NCBI GenBank assembly: GCA_019914995.1
Contig: CM034139.1
Span: forward strand, 6,364,461-6,428,460
Origin: Acanthochlamys bracteata
Taxonomy: Eukaryota > Streptophyta > Magnoliopsida > Pandanales > Velloziaceae
Direction of reading: 5' to 3'
Length of the DNA stretch: 64,000 bases
Below, in pieces: positions 22,214 through 34,310 of this stretch. Each line of letters starts with the position of its first letter. Positions within the stretch are counted from its first letter, which is position 1. The notes under the pieces were generated by a model. The model did not search any database. It saw nothing but the letters and a program-made list of their open reading frames with translations, and had not been told where the DNA came from. The position numbers and the translations under genes were made by a program.

Positions 22214-22801
22214 GGCTATTACTTGTTGGAATTGCAATTGATGCGAAGGAATGTTACAAAGACAAGCGAGAAGGTAGAGTCTCACTTAAGTAGATGTTGT
22301 AATTCGGGTTAAGTTTAGTTATAGCGGCGTGGTTCGTTTTTATGTCGTTAGTTTCTTGATTGATGATGATTGTGTGTAGTCGTTCTTTTTGTCTTCGTTT
22401 GAAAGATGCCGTATTCATTCATTCGTTCGTTAGTTCTATTAGCAGAGTCGTAAGAATTAAAAAAACCGTATCAAAACTCTGAAGAGTACAAAATAATTGG
22501 CGTGTTTTCTTTTACTAAACTAATTTACTAAAATACTATATTAAAAAATAAATTAATAAATTAAAAATATAAATTTTGTATATTTTTTATACAGCTGAAT
22601 AAAATTAGAAGTAAGTTTTTTGTTTTAAAAGAAAACGAATTATAAGTGTGGAAGAACAAAAAGATATAAACATAAGAACGTTCTGGTGGGCCATATAAAT
22701 TATTGGAACAGTACAAAGAATTGGGAATTTGAAGTCATGCTTGACTATTTGCAGATGAATAATTATGGCCCTGTATTATTTGTTTGTTCCTGCTGCAGGA
22801 C
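22214..22801. other. Upstream region of UGT88 copy 1
   Basis: No coding sequence; presumably the promoter of the minus-strand gene. Confidence 0.4.
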
Positions 22802-22804
22802 TTA

Positions 22805-23046
22805 GAGCCCGTTTGGGATTGATTTTTTCTATCAAAAATTTTCAATTTTTTATTTCATATTTTTTAATATATATATTTAAAATTTTATTTAAAAATTTAG
22901 AAAATATAAATAAATCTACGTAATAAATTTTTTTATTATATATTTTTATTATTTATTTAAAAATAAAAAAATAAAATTTATTTTTAAAAAAAATAAAAAT
23001 ATTTTTATTTTAAAAAAAGCTTTATTTTATAAGTATTTCAAATCGC
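22805..23046. mobile_element. Tourist-like MITE (family A), 242 bp
   Basis: Starts GAGCCCGTTTGGGATTG and ends TTTCAAATCGC. Exact TTA duplications flank it (22802-22804 and 23047-23049). The interior matches the family A core (TTTTTAATATATATATTT, AAAATTTAGAAAATATA, then A/T tracts). Terminal repeats are imperfect. Non-coding. Confidence 0.65.
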
Positions 23047-23049
23047 TTA

Positions 23050-23810
23050 TTAGAAACCACTTTGACGGTAATTATAAAAACTATTTGTAAAAATATTTTT
23101 AAAAAATATGATGTAGAAAAATTAATAAATATTTTTTATAACGTTAAGTCAAACATGCCGAAAGAAAATAGTACAAAAGAAAGGATCTATTCAAGTGTTA
23201 ATTTTCAAAAATATTAAATATATCTATCTGAAAATTTAAAAATTTTAACAGAAAATAGAACTCAGATGTATTAAAGATCTACCAAAAAGTGGATAAAACT
23301 ACATAAAATTTTTGAAACAATATACTTGCAACATTATCACCACTTAAAATAATTAGTCTAAATCAAAACTAAAATATCTTAGATGAGAGATTTTTATCTT
23401 TACCAAATGATATACAATAAACTTAAAAGGTTTTACATATATATTACAAAATTTCTTTCACGGAATTTTATCGTCCGCGTATACACGATCTATCGTTCAA
23501 TTGGGCGTGACGTTTTTGTTTGTAGATAGACTTTAACATAAAACTTATTCCATGATAATGTTTGGTTATTTTGACTTTGTTGCCCTACTGACAATCTCGT
23601 CCCAAAAGATCTCGAGCGTATAAGTTGTACTCCTACGAGGTTAAGATGATTTTAGAAAACCTTCTAAAAAATTTTTTATTAGTAAAATATATTTTGAACT
23701 AAAATATTAAATAAAATTTTAATTAAAATAAGTTGAAATTCAAAACTAAACGTACCATAGTCCTGATTTGGATATATACAAAGAGTCAGCAGTACTTATT
23801 GACTGTTTTA
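23050..23810. other. AT-rich spacer between UGT88 genes
   Basis: No gene seen. Degraded A/T sequence at 23050-23240 and 23630-23750. Confidence 0.4.
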
Positions 23811-23811
23811 G

Positions 23812-24048
23812 AGGACAGAGTAATTATAAAATAAGATTTTTTTAAATAAAAAATATTTTTATTTTTTAAAATAAATTTTAGTTTTTAATAAAAAATAAAA
23901 TAATATATACAATAAAAAAATTTCATATAAAATTTTTATATTTTTAAATATTTAAATAATTTTTTAAATATTTATATAATATATACTAAAAAATATTAAA
24001 TAAAAAGTTAAAAAATATTTTTAAAATGTAATTCCAAAACGAGCTCTT
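23812..24048. repeat. AT-rich foldback element, family A copy (inverted)
   Basis: Reverse-complement copy of the family A core. The right end, AATTCCAAAACGAGCTC, is followed by TTA at 24049-24051. The left end is less clear. It lies just downstream of the second UGT88 gene. Confidence 0.55.
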
Positions 24049-24092
24049 ATTGTAGTGAGCATTGAGCTTTGTACGTGACATTATTACATCAG

Positions 24093-25511
24093 TCATTTTT
24101 TATCTCCTTTACACGCTTTTATGAATTCCGTCAGCTCTACATAAGACGATCCACCTTCTCTGACTGCAGCCGCTGCCGCTTCCTTCGCCGCCGCTGCACG
24201 TTTCTTCAGCTCCTGCCCCTCATCAGATTCCATCAGCCACTTCAATTTCAGTTCCACTTCATCCGCGCTAACTAATTCCTTATCATACCCCTTCATCTCC
24301 GCAGCAAGCTTCACGTCTTCAACCAAGAAAACCTTATTCAGTCTCTGCTCTGCGTACATGGGCCAAGCAATCATAGGCACGCCGGCGATAATCGATTCCA
24401 ACACCGAGTTCCACCCGCAGTGCGTCACGAACCCTCCTGTCGCCACATGTCCCAACACCGCTGTCTGCGGAGCCCATGATTTGACCACTAACCCACGATC
24501 TTTGGTTCGTTTCATAAAACCTTCCGGCAGCAGCGTGTCCAAGTCAGGGTCCGGCATGTTCTCGAACAGCTTGCTTGGGTCTTCGTTCTTGGGACTCTTT
24601 AATACCCACAGAAATCTCTGCCCGCTTCTTTCTAACCCATTTCCTATCTCCCGAATCTGTTCTTTTGAAAACCTTCCGGCACTGCCGAAGCAGAGAAACA
24701 CAACACTGCCATGCGGTTGGTTATCCAACCATCTCAAGCACTCGTGGTTCCGTTCTCCGGCTACGTCTTCTGGCCTAGAAACTATTGGCCCGACGCAGTA
24801 GATAGGCGGCATAGGCCGGCCGGAAAAGTTGGTCCCGGAGGAGAGAGCTTTAATCGCCCGGACATCTAACCATTTGAACGTGTTGACAGCAATCCCTTTG
24901 GCATTTGGCAACCTACCGAAATGGTACAAAAACTCTCTATTTATCTCTTCTGATTCAAAAATGCTTGGAGAAATGTGATTCGCAGGAACGGGTATCAGAC
25001 CGGGGAAGTTAACCCGGGTATCGCCTAGCTCTTGGATCTTTGCAGGAGCTAAGTTCATAGTACTCAAGCTAACAAAGACCGAGAGAGCAAAAGCGCCGCT
25101 AGCGAAGAAGAAGTAAGCCGGAATACCAAGCTCGTTCGCAACGTCAAGCGCATCGGTGCAGAAGAAGTCGAGCACCATTGCCTGGACGTTTCGTTGAGGC
25201 GAGAGTGACTTAACGAAGCTAAGAAGATGAGGGTTGCTCTGGCGGCGCATTTCGAAGCGCGAGAGAATGACTGGCATGTCAGGAGAAAGCGCGACCGGAG
25301 GGAGATGGTGAAAGGTTATAGAAGGATAAGCAGCGGCGTTGATTTGATCAGTAACGGTGGCAGTCAGAGATGAATCGGATGGTGAGTTGATTAGAGCGAT
25401 GTCGACGGAGAGGCCGTCGGAGATGATTCGTTTACTGAGCTCAAGCAACGGTTTCAGGTGACCTACGCCCATGCCGGGGAACACTACTACCGTCTCCTCC
25501 TGCACCGCCAT
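24093..25511 (-). CDS. UGT88: UDP-glycosyltransferase, UGT88 type (copy 2)
   Basis: Single-exon family 1 glycosyltransferase of 472 residues. His18 (GMGVGHLKP) and Asp115 (AMVLDFFCTD) are in the catalytic positions. The PSPG box spans about 346-389, with HCGWNSVLE and a terminal MYAEQ. It shares the UGT88 blocks [18 protein letters not shown] and [18 protein letters not shown] with copy 1, but the N-terminal acceptor half is clearly diverged (for example VVVFPGMGVGHLKPLLELSK against [20 protein letters not shown]), so the substrates may differ. The start is the first in-frame ATG. A decayed third copy lies about 0.8 kb upstream of this start. Reaction: transfer of glucose from UDP-glucose to a small hydroxylated acceptor, probably phenolic (inference). 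Confidence 0.93.
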   Translation of the reverse strand: MAVQEETVVVFPGMGVGHLKPLLELSKRIISDGLSVDIALINSPSDSSLTATVTDQINAAAYPSITFHHLPPVALSPDMPVILSRFEMRRQSNPHLLSFVKSLSPQRNVQAMVLDFFCTDALDVANELGIPAYFFFASGAFALSVFVSLSTMNLAPAKIQELGDTRVNFPGLIPVPANHISPSIFESEEINREFLYHFGRLPNAKGIAVNTFKWLDVRAIKALSSGTNFSGRPMPPIYCVGPIVSRPEDVAGERNHECLRWLDNQPHGSVVFLCFGSAGRFSKEQIREIGNGLERSGQRFLWVLKSPKNEDPSKLFENMPDPDLDTLLPEGFMKRTKDRGLVVKSWAPQTAVLGHVATGGFVTHCGWNSVLESIIAGVPMIAWPMYAEQRLNKVFLVEDVKLAAEMKGYDKELVSADEVELKLKWLMESDEGQELKKRAAAAKEAAAAAVREGGSSYVELTEFIKACKGDKK

Positions 25512-26276
25512 CGATACGTTTCTCTGGTGAGTTCTTTGAAGTTTTTTCCTTTCTGCTATATAGAATAGTGAAGGATGTATGTATGCAAGAAGAATTACAA
25601 CAACAAATGCAATTTAATAAACCAGCTTCCTGATCTATGTCAGCTGTTCAAAGATATGTATGTTCAAAGATTATTATGATATAAGAATCAATAGCGTGAA
25701 CTTCTTTTCTAGAATTTTCTAATTGTATATTAAAATATCTGACGATAATGTTAAGAAATTAAACGTTTTCTGTCTTCTACGTCAAAGTTTACATAGCGGT
25801 ACTTGAGTTTTTCTTAAGTAAATTTTAAATTTTAATTTAAAATTAAAAAAAATTAGTTAAAAATAATTTTTTATATAAAATTTGTATTAATAGTAAGTTT
25901 TAAAATAAATTTTGAAATTTTTTTACTGATAAAAATATTTATTCTAAAATATTTATTTATTTTATTTTAAAATAAGTCTTAAAAAAATAAAATTTAAGAG
26001 ATAAAGCAATATTGTGGTATAGTGAATGGTTCATATTTTTTGTACTGGACGGAAAGGCAGCTAAAAGAATTTTCAATACAGGCCAGTCCTTGGCCATATG
26101 CATCAAAGAAACTTCAATTTGCTACACCCCTAGATCCTGTGATTACAACCGTTTGAAATCCATGCCAATAGCTATTTGTCAGAGCATTTGGAGTTGAAAG
26201 AACTGATAGAATTTGCATTAACAAATAAAGAATCTCTACACAAGATGGTAGAAAATATAATAGCGCCTTGATCCTT
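25512..26276. other. Upstream region of UGT88 copy 2
   Basis: Promoter of the minus-strand gene, then A/T-rich sequence at 25800-25995. No coding sequence recognised. Confidence 0.4.
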
Positions 26277-26545
26277 GGCTTCCTCTGATTCCGCTACAAC
26301 TTCATTCACTTACTCTTCATAGTTCCTTAGCTCTAACCGTTTCCTTATCATAACCCTTTTCATCTCCTCCGCCGCGAGCTTCATTCACGTCTTCAACCAA
26401 GAAAAACTTAATTCATCCTCTGCTCAGCATAGATTCGCCAAGCAATCATGGGCACGCCGGCGATCAATGTTTCCAACACCGAATACGTCATCAACCATCC
26501 TTCGCCACGTGTCCGACACTGCTGTCTGCGGAGCCCATGACTTAT
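26277..26545 (-). pseudogene. Decayed UGT88-type fragment
   Basis: About 270 bp align by eye with the C-terminal coding part of UGT88 copy 2 (24200-24490), including matches to ACGTCTTCAACCAAGAAAA and to GGCACGCCGGCGAT. It corresponds to the PSPG box and the region after it. Small insertions and deletions break the frame, and the codons for the HCGWN segment are deleted: the sequence passes from TTCCAACACCGA straight to TACGTCATCAACC. Promoter and N-terminal half are missing. Clear evidence that the cluster once had at least a third copy. Confidence 0.8.
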
Positions 26546-26565
26546 GAGTTCCTCCCGCTGTTAAA

Positions 26566-26808
26566 GGGAGCTTTGAGATTGGGATTGTATTTTTCAAATA
26601 CTATTTTTTAATTTTTTTATTCATATTTTTAATATATATTTTATAATTATTTAAAAAATTATTTAAAATTTTGAAAAATGTATAAAAATTTTATATAGTA
26701 AGATCATTTTATTATATATTTTTATTATTTTTTTTAAATAAAAAAATAAAATTTATTTTTTAAAAAGAACAAAAATATTCATATTTTAAAAATACCTCCC
26801 TTTATATT
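26566..26808. repeat. AT-rich foldback element, family A copy
   Basis: Begins GGGAGCTTTGAGATTGGGA, carries the full family A core, and ends near AATACCTCCC. It abuts the UGT88 relic on its right side, so insertion may have truncated that copy. Target duplication not exact. Confidence 0.6.
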
Positions 26809-26927
26809 AAGGAATTGTTAATAATAATGCTAGCAAATCTGATCGCTGTCAAATTGTATCACTAGCTATGGTTAATTAATTAACTTTAATCATATATTCT
26901 TCGAGATTCTTAGTGGAGTACTATCGA

Positions 26928-27125
26928 GCGTTTAAGATTACTTATAAAATAAAATTTTTTTAAATAAAAAATATTTTTATTTTTTTATTTTTAAAAAAAT
27001 AATAATAAATTTTTATTACGTAAAATTTTTTTATTTATTTTATATTTTAAATAAATTTTTTATATAAAATATATATTAAAAAATAAATAATTAAAAATTA
27101 AAAAAATATTAGAGAAATGCTCAAT
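26928..27125. repeat. AT-rich foldback element, family A copy (inverted)
   Basis: Reverse complement of the family A core, with left end near GAGCGTTTAAGATTAC and right end near AGAGAAATGCTC. Target duplication not resolved. Confidence 0.5.
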
Positions 27126-27626
27126 CAAACTGTCCTTATATATATGTTGTCGTTCTTGTATTCGCAACTAATCCGGTCCGTATATATACATCGATATAGA
27201 AATAAACGAAGATGGCTCTCATTTCAAAAAAATTTACATAATTTTTAAAATTTTGTTTTAAACTTTTTTTATAACATTTTTCCAAAAAAATTACCAAAAG
27301 TTATTTTAAAAAATATTTATAACTTTAATCATTTTGAAACGACTGGAGTGGACCATTCAAAAGCACCTTTTGGGCCTGGCGTTTTCATTTTGTAAAAGCT
27401 GTTCTGGGTTTGGCGTTTTCATTTTATAAGGCTTAAGATCAAACCTGGTCTACCTTGAATTAGAAGGATATTGCGCATAAATCTTTTTCACATTGCTTGA
27501 ATGATAAAAGGAGCATCATCCTACAGGGAACTTGTCTGGATTAAAATCCTAGCAAATTATTCGAGTACGTATATCGTTATGTAAAAGTCATAGCTTCATA
27601 TACTAGTAGAGTTGATTGACAAACAA
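27126..27626. other. Intergenic, nothing recognised
   Basis: A pair of near-identical phrases (CTGGCGTTTTCATTTT and TTGGCGTTTTCATTTT, about 27376 and 27410) is the only pattern noticed. No gene. Confidence 0.4.
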
Positions 27627-27629
27627 TTA

Positions 27630-27875
27630 GGACTTATTTCAAATGTACGACTTTCACTTTTTCTATTCAGATTTGTGGTTCGATCAGTTTATATATTTTA
27701 ATTATCATTCTAAATTTTAATTTTATTTTTACATCAGATTTTATTTTTATCAAAATTTAACTTCACACTTCATCTCATTTATTTCAAATATTGTTCCGAA
27801 CTTTATTTTCATCGAATATAATTTTTATAAAATTTAATTTTGCAAAATTTAGTTACGTACATTTAAAATACGCTC
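27630..27875. mobile_element. Tourist-like MITE (family B), 246 bp
   Basis: Terminal inverted repeats: the left end is GGACTTATTTCAAATGTACG, and the right end is the reverse complement of GAGCGTATTTTAAATGTACG. Exact TTA duplications flank it (27627-27629 and 27876-27878). The inner block next to the right end (AAAATTTAGTTACG) is shared with other family B copies at about 46980 and 61965. Non-coding. Confidence 0.7.
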
Positions 27876-27878
27876 TTA

Positions 27879-28800
27879 AATAAAAAGACTTGCAATTGGT
27901 GGATCTATTGATAAACTGGGATTAGGTTTTCAGTCTTGTAAACGCCCAGATCCAGGCTTCTAATACATAAAACGCCCATTCACGTTCTCTGTTGGGCCGC
28001 AAAACTTGCCAATTGAATTCCTCAGTAGGAGTAGCTCAATGAAGTTCGAACCTGAAAACGACTAATAGCCTAACAATCTTCAAGGACATATAGGTTAGTA
28101 ATAGGACTTGTTTGAAGCTGCTTCCATTTTTCTCGATTTTTCCAAACGAGAGGACAAAAAGGAGATAATGGAGTTTGATTCGTATATTACTTGCATGTTA
28201 CTCCACATTGCAACCACCATGCACATCTCACAATCGATCTTCAATCAATAATTTATTTTTTTTGAATTAACAGCTCACCTTAAACATCATATACAATTAG
28301 GTTTCTAATTGATTCTGTTTCCCTCATGATGCCCTACCTACTACTATTTCCTCAACAAATTACAAACCAAAACCAAAAAAGAAATGAATGAAAATTTTCC
28401 ACTCCACATGGACAGCTGGTGTGAAGGCCTTCTAGAAGGGCATCCCTTAAAAGAGAAGAATGTACTTTTTCTTCCAATCCACCAGCGTGTGTCGACAACT
28501 AATACTCCGCCACGTGTACAAACTCCACGCCGGAGAAGTTGACATGGTAAAACATTGTTCCCACCCACAAACCAAATTCGTCTCCCACCAAACACTAGCA
28601 AGTGGTGAGTTTGATGATTCCTGACTTTCTTCTAACCAAAAAATATTTCTCTCGTTCTTTTTAAGGTTCATTTGATGATCTATACATGCGAAGAAAACAA
28701 TTGGAACTTCGTATATACCTGTATGCTTTTCTCATTGTGGAAAAAAAGAGGAACTATACATTTACATGAATACAACTCTTTCTATTTATACTGGTGTGTT
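27879..28800. other. 3' flank of the RBOHF gene
   Basis: No coding sequence recognised; presumably holds the 3' UTR of the minus-strand oxidase gene at its right end. Confidence 0.4.
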
Positions 28801-31800
28801 TTAGAAATGCTCCTTGTGGAATTCAAACCTGGTGCCACCTCTCTGGTTGAACTCGTAGCACAAATTGCTAAGTTCTTGAGCTAATACTGGAGCTCCACAG
28901 TAGAAAACACCTGTAATGCATGAAGCACATTGGTTTGCTTTCAGTTTGGGAATGAATGGCGTGATTAGATTTAATAGTGGAGCAGGAGCTGACCAATTTT
29001 TGCACCAGGATGTTTGGTGCATGCCCTTGAGAATACCTTCTTCCAATTAGGCCTTGCGAAATGCGTTCTTACCTGTAAAAGTCTGTCCACATGAAAAAAA
29101 GGGAAACAAGAGCAGGACCAGCACTACAAAATTATGCATGAGAAGAAGATGAATCTATCCCCAGTGAGATTTGTTGCATGGACGAGTGTGGTAAATGAAT
29201 CATAAGAGTTCCTGTAACAGTTCTGGAGTAAATGGTTGGAAACTTACCCTGGTTCCAGAGACTATGTCAACACCATTCTTAGCATGATTGAGAGCTTGCA
29301 CCATTGTGATTAGGGCAGAACGTGCATCACCTTCCTCGTAAACACTTGTAAGGTAGTTATGCATCTCAATTACGCCCTACACATGACATTCATTATAAGC
29401 TAGCGATTTAGTCAACAAGGAACATAAAGTACTTGAATATTATTTTGATATAGATGGTTACCCTTTGGTCGAGCTCAGCAATTTCATTCATGACCCCTTT
29501 GAACCAATCAAAGGACCCTTGTTCCCGTGTAACCCAATAGAAGTATGCATTAGTTGTCTTGAGAACTTTCTTTGGTTTAGGTGTTGTGGCCTTCATGATT
29601 GTTTCCAGATCCATATGAACACCTGCTGGTACATAATAATCTGATATTGCATCCTGAAAGATGTCCGCATTAGTGATAGGAAAATGATTGACCTCTACAG
29701 GTACTTACAGTACAAAATTTGGAGAAAATGAAATATTTCTATGGAATACCAACTGTTTACTAAAGATAACTTTGCTCAAAAAAGACTACTCACTGCTTCC
29801 TCCTCCATTTTGACAATGTTATTGAGTAAATCCTTCAATATACTGATAAAAGGTGTAGCTCCAATCCCGAGTCCTACAAGTATGAGCACATCATACTTTC
29901 TGTAGTCCTGTGCCGGTGCCCCATACGGGCCATCTATCAGTAGCTTTGGAATGCTGCATTCAACAGAACAATCGCCAGAAAACAAACAAAATCAATTAGA
30001 ACTGAAATAAATTTTTGATGTTCAACTTTCCTTCGCATTCGAATTTCGCATGGTTGTTAGTTGCTTTCACTATAAACAGCTGGAGAAATCTCAACCATGT
30101 TGTTTGCATACTTCAAGTTGCTAAAGATGTATAAATTTTACGGTAAAAACATGAACTCTAGAAAGCAGTATGAGGAAAGACCTTTTCCTTGTGTTCTCAT
30201 CCGCTCTAAGGAGGCCACTTTTTCCGGCAGGTGGGGGTTCACAGGCCTCTGCGAAGACGCGCTTGAGCTCTCTTGTCCAATCACCAAGCTGCCTTATGTG
30301 TATACTGAGGTAATTATCTCCAGGAGCTGAGGTTATGGAGAACGGGTGCCTATTCGCCATAACAAGATATGTCAGATATCTCATGCACAGCACTAGAAGC
30401 CAAACTAACAGAACTTGCTTGACATTCTATGAAACAGATGGCGTGCAAAATCATACACTATTTTGAAGTTTTAATTGCTTAAATTCATTTCAAGTACAAA
30501 AGTGCTATGAAATCTTACCATTCAAACGGCGACACAGCAGGACATTGAACAAACATATACTGTCCACTCTTATATCTGAATGCAGGGGGCTTTGACATAT
30601 GCAAACTCAGCACATTTCCAGGATATATAGCAACCTGAAAATTACAAAAATCTAAACCAATGTCATTAACTCATTCTAAGATTCAAGCCCTATACAGAAG
30701 CTTCTTCTACAAAAAAGTTTTTCATGGTTCACCTTAAGCAATCTCACTGAGTAATAGCCAGACCTTAAAGCCCTCAGAATTCTCTCCCCTGCATATAAGA
30801 GCACCGGAGCAGAGAGATACATCCAGGTCTGTCAACACCCATATGAAATCCATTAGCCAATCTACAACCATGAATGTCCAACAATATAAAGTTGAGAGCG
30901 TACCAAGTCTTACCGTCTTGAGATACCAGTGGTGCAGGAGGTAGAGAAATTGCCCATGGATGACAAGTAGGATGTAGACTACTATGAGCAGATGGTGGGA
31001 ATACCAAAAGGCATTGTAGCCGGTAAGCCTGTCAAATGGCTTCGGAAGCTTTAGTTGGTTTCGTCGGAACCAGCTGGACGCCAAGGTAAATGCAATTGCC
31101 ATGCAAATGATCATTATGATTCCCGTAACCCCTTCCACTCCTTTTACAAGCGCACGATAACTAGGTTTTGTTTCGCCGAAGTCGTGTCTTAACGGGTAGT
31201 ATTTCTCCGGAGACGCTGACATAAGTCGCGGAAAGTCGCATGCAAGGTGGTCACCGGCGTGCAGGATGATTCCTACCACGATTGCTCCAGCAATGGTCTG
31301 TTGCAGTAAAAAGTTAAAAAGGTTAATTGAGAAAGACAGAGATCGTCCGACATGGTCAAGCATCGGTCCGCCTGTCAGCAGATTCAGTTATAAAATGTGT
31401 GTCAGTTTAATTTAAATTTATTTTCATTAAAAAATCATTAGACATTTATTTTAGATTAAAATATAAAAAATATTTAATAATATAAAATTTTTATCTTTAT
31501 TTTAACCATTTTGCTTCTAAATAACAAATTGTAGTTAAGGAAAAAATTGACCTTGTGGAAGTTAATATTGTCATCAAATGGGAGTGCACGAGAGAGCCTG
31601 GTCGATCGGAGCCAGGTTATCGTGTTCCGGCAAACCGGAAGAAGTATTAACGCCATGTTTAGCTTCAACGTTTCCGCCGCACCCTTAGCTGTCGATAAGC
31701 AGTAACCCATCACCTGAAAAGCGTACCGGTTCTTGTACTGAATAAACTTCCAAGTAAACAAAACCGCCATGATCGAAATCCATAAAGCTAACACCCATAA

Positions 31801-34310
31801 TCTCTTCCAGTTTTCTTCTAAGAAGTATCCGACGGTTGTTTTGAGTTTTCTGATTGGTCCCCTCTTGCGGAGGCCGGCGAGGCTCTGGCTCAAAGCTTGG
31901 CTTGTGTAGCTCAGTGCTTGGCTGTAGTTGAGATACGTGTCTCTTTGCAGCAGTAATGTTTCCAGCTGCCACAACTGCAGGCAAAGAAGTAAAGTAAAAT
32001 CTGCATTACTGTTCCGGAAAGAAACCCAACAACAACTGCATGCTGCTTTTGGGAAATCTAGCATTATTCTGAATCCTGTTTGAAAACAACAGATGGAGAA
32101 AAAATGAGGACAGATGGTGCAACCACCTGTGGAGTGACTTTGGTTCAAGAAACTTTTGATATTAGAAAATTGAAATTGGATTAGGTAAGCAAGCACCGAG
32201 CTACACTTGGCACATGGTTTACAAATGAAAATGTTCATATAAATGTCTGAACGAATGAGTAATGGCTTCTGAAAATCAAGAAGGAATAAAAAAATCACCG
32301 TTGGAACAAGTCTGGAATTGTTTTACGGAAGCTTTAGTTATGATCAAAAAATTTTCTGACGATCACTATACTTCGAATTTGAACTGTCAGCTCTATTACG
32401 CATGCATAAATATGACCGGAGTTGGTAGGTGATTAATAAAGTTATAGGTGTGGAAGTGTTGAAGTTTTTCTTGATTCCAAAATTTGGTTTTTTATAAAAG
32501 TTATTAAATAGGTAATACTAATCAGAGAAATAAATGTTATTGTACCTCAATATAACCAAGCCTTTCTGGGTCCAGTTCTTCCATAATCAGAGCTGCGTAT
32601 TCTTCGGCTTGCTCTTTCAATTTGGATAGTTTGTTTGCGGAGGCGCTCAGCATGATGATCTGCTTTGAGAAATAGCATGTAAGCAAAGAACAAGTCTCAT
32701 ACATAATTTTAATAAAGATAAATACAAGCTTGAAATGATCAATTATTGTTTTTCTAAGATAACAACAAATTGCTGTTGATGTTTTCTATCTTAAACTATA
32801 TTCGATCAACTTCCAAAGATACCCTTCACCAACACCTTGAACAATATTTTTCCTGATTTTTGAAAGATTTGTTTCTTAGTCAACTTCAAGCTAGACTAAT
32901 TCTCAGAAACAGAAGAAAGAATCAAGCTAAGGTAAGTATGAGATCATGTTGAACAACAGTAGCCTGGCAGGTGAAAGTTGTTGGTTCCGGTGCTGCCGGT
33001 TTGGCTCACCCACTCCTGCTCAAGTTATTTGTTCCTTGAACTTGCTAGTTAATTTCATTAAGAACAAACATTTTCTTGCACGAAGCATAGTGACAGCTTG
33101 TTTTGTATTATACTAATAAGGAATACTAAGAACCTCAAACTTGGATTACATTATAAATTTAAACTAATAACATAATGTTGGTCAAATCATCTTCGTAAAT
33201 TGAAGACCAAACAAACAAACAGACGCATACCTCTTTAACCTCTGCTTCGTTGATCCTCCCATCTTCGTTCTTATCTACCCTGTTTCACAACCCAAAATAA
33301 TAGTAATAATAATAACAATTTTGAATAAGATATGTGTAATTAAGCTATTGGTTTCAAGTAAGAAAATTCATTAATATAATGATTAAATGAAATAAAATTG
33401 TTTAATCTTGATCCGTACATGCCGAAGAAGATCTGAAGGCGAGAGTCGAAGCTCTGGTCGGTGATCTGCGACCAGAACTCATGAAGGTCTTCTTTGCTTA
33501 TTTTCTCCACCTTCATTCGCCGCCGTCTGTTCAATGCGTCGAACAACTCCAATGCGAACTCTTTCGAATCCTTCATTCCTGCAGTAACAATTTAACCCAA
33601 TTTTAATATGATTTATAATGACCGATAAATTTCAAACTGCAATTTCTGGCATTAATGAAGCTAATTATGATGATCAGACCAATGCACTGAGCGAAATCGG
33701 AACGGGAGAGAAATCCGTCTTTAGAAAGCTTGTCAAAGTTCAAAAGAACGTCGTTCCATGCTTCGGCGCCGTTAGTTTTGCTACTGCTTATGAACCGGAG
33801 ACCACGTAGAGCTTTCTGTGTGCCGGACTTGGAACGGTCGAGCTGAGCCCGCTGCCGCCGAGCTGCACGAGCAGCAAGCGCAGACTCGTATGCCGACGCA
33901 GCAGCTGACGTGGACGACGAAGCTCCGGCATTGGATCGAGATCCGTGTCCATGGCTCCATGAAAACCGTTTCAACTCTGCTTTCAGCTCTTGCGAGAACT
34001 GCTTCGCCTTCGCTACTGCTTCAGCTTTCAATTCTTGCGAAAACAGTTTCAGCCTGCTCGACGAACTCCTCCCTATTGATGGCGATCTTGACGGAGCTGA
34101 TCCGGGACCAGATGAAGATTCCCGATCGAACACTGTCGGAGTAGCTGGCTCAACACTTCGCAACACGACCGTGTCATCATCGTGGAAATCGAGAGTGACT
34201 TCAACGAACTCCTGGTCATCATCAGTTACAGGTAACACTCCGGAATTCCTCGGCGAAGAACCTGCACTCAAAGACTTTCCGTCCGGCGCTCGCCGTTGGT
34301 CACCCTTCAT
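28801..34310 (-). CDS. RBOHF: Respiratory burst NADPH oxidase, RBOHF type
   Basis: Plasma-membrane NADPH oxidase that makes apoplastic superoxide. A complete 936-residue protein from 14 exons: 34310-33680, 33578-33419, 33279-33231, 32659-32546, 31974-31552, 31297-30914, 30828-30733, 30634-30519, 30349-30182, 29953-29794, 29653-29462, 29376-29248, 29072-28994, 28910-28801. All phases agree. The N-terminus has [20 protein letters not shown] and [20 protein letters not shown], diagnostic of the RBOHF/A branch. The first EF-hand loop is intact (266-277, [12 protein letters not shown]); the second is degenerate, as usual. The heme-binding membrane region has [13 protein letters not shown] and [20 protein letters not shown] binding [11 protein letters not shown] (659-669); NADPH binding [14 protein letters not shown] (718-731) and GLGIGATPF (741-749); the end is FEFHKEHF. 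Arabidopsis RBOHF is 944 residues. The EF-hands and a Ser-rich N-terminus suggest control by calcium and phosphorylation (family knowledge). Confidence 0.95.

Noticed and set aside
24358..24801. Plus-strand open frame of 147 codons
   Set aside because: Antisense shadow of UGT88 copy 2.
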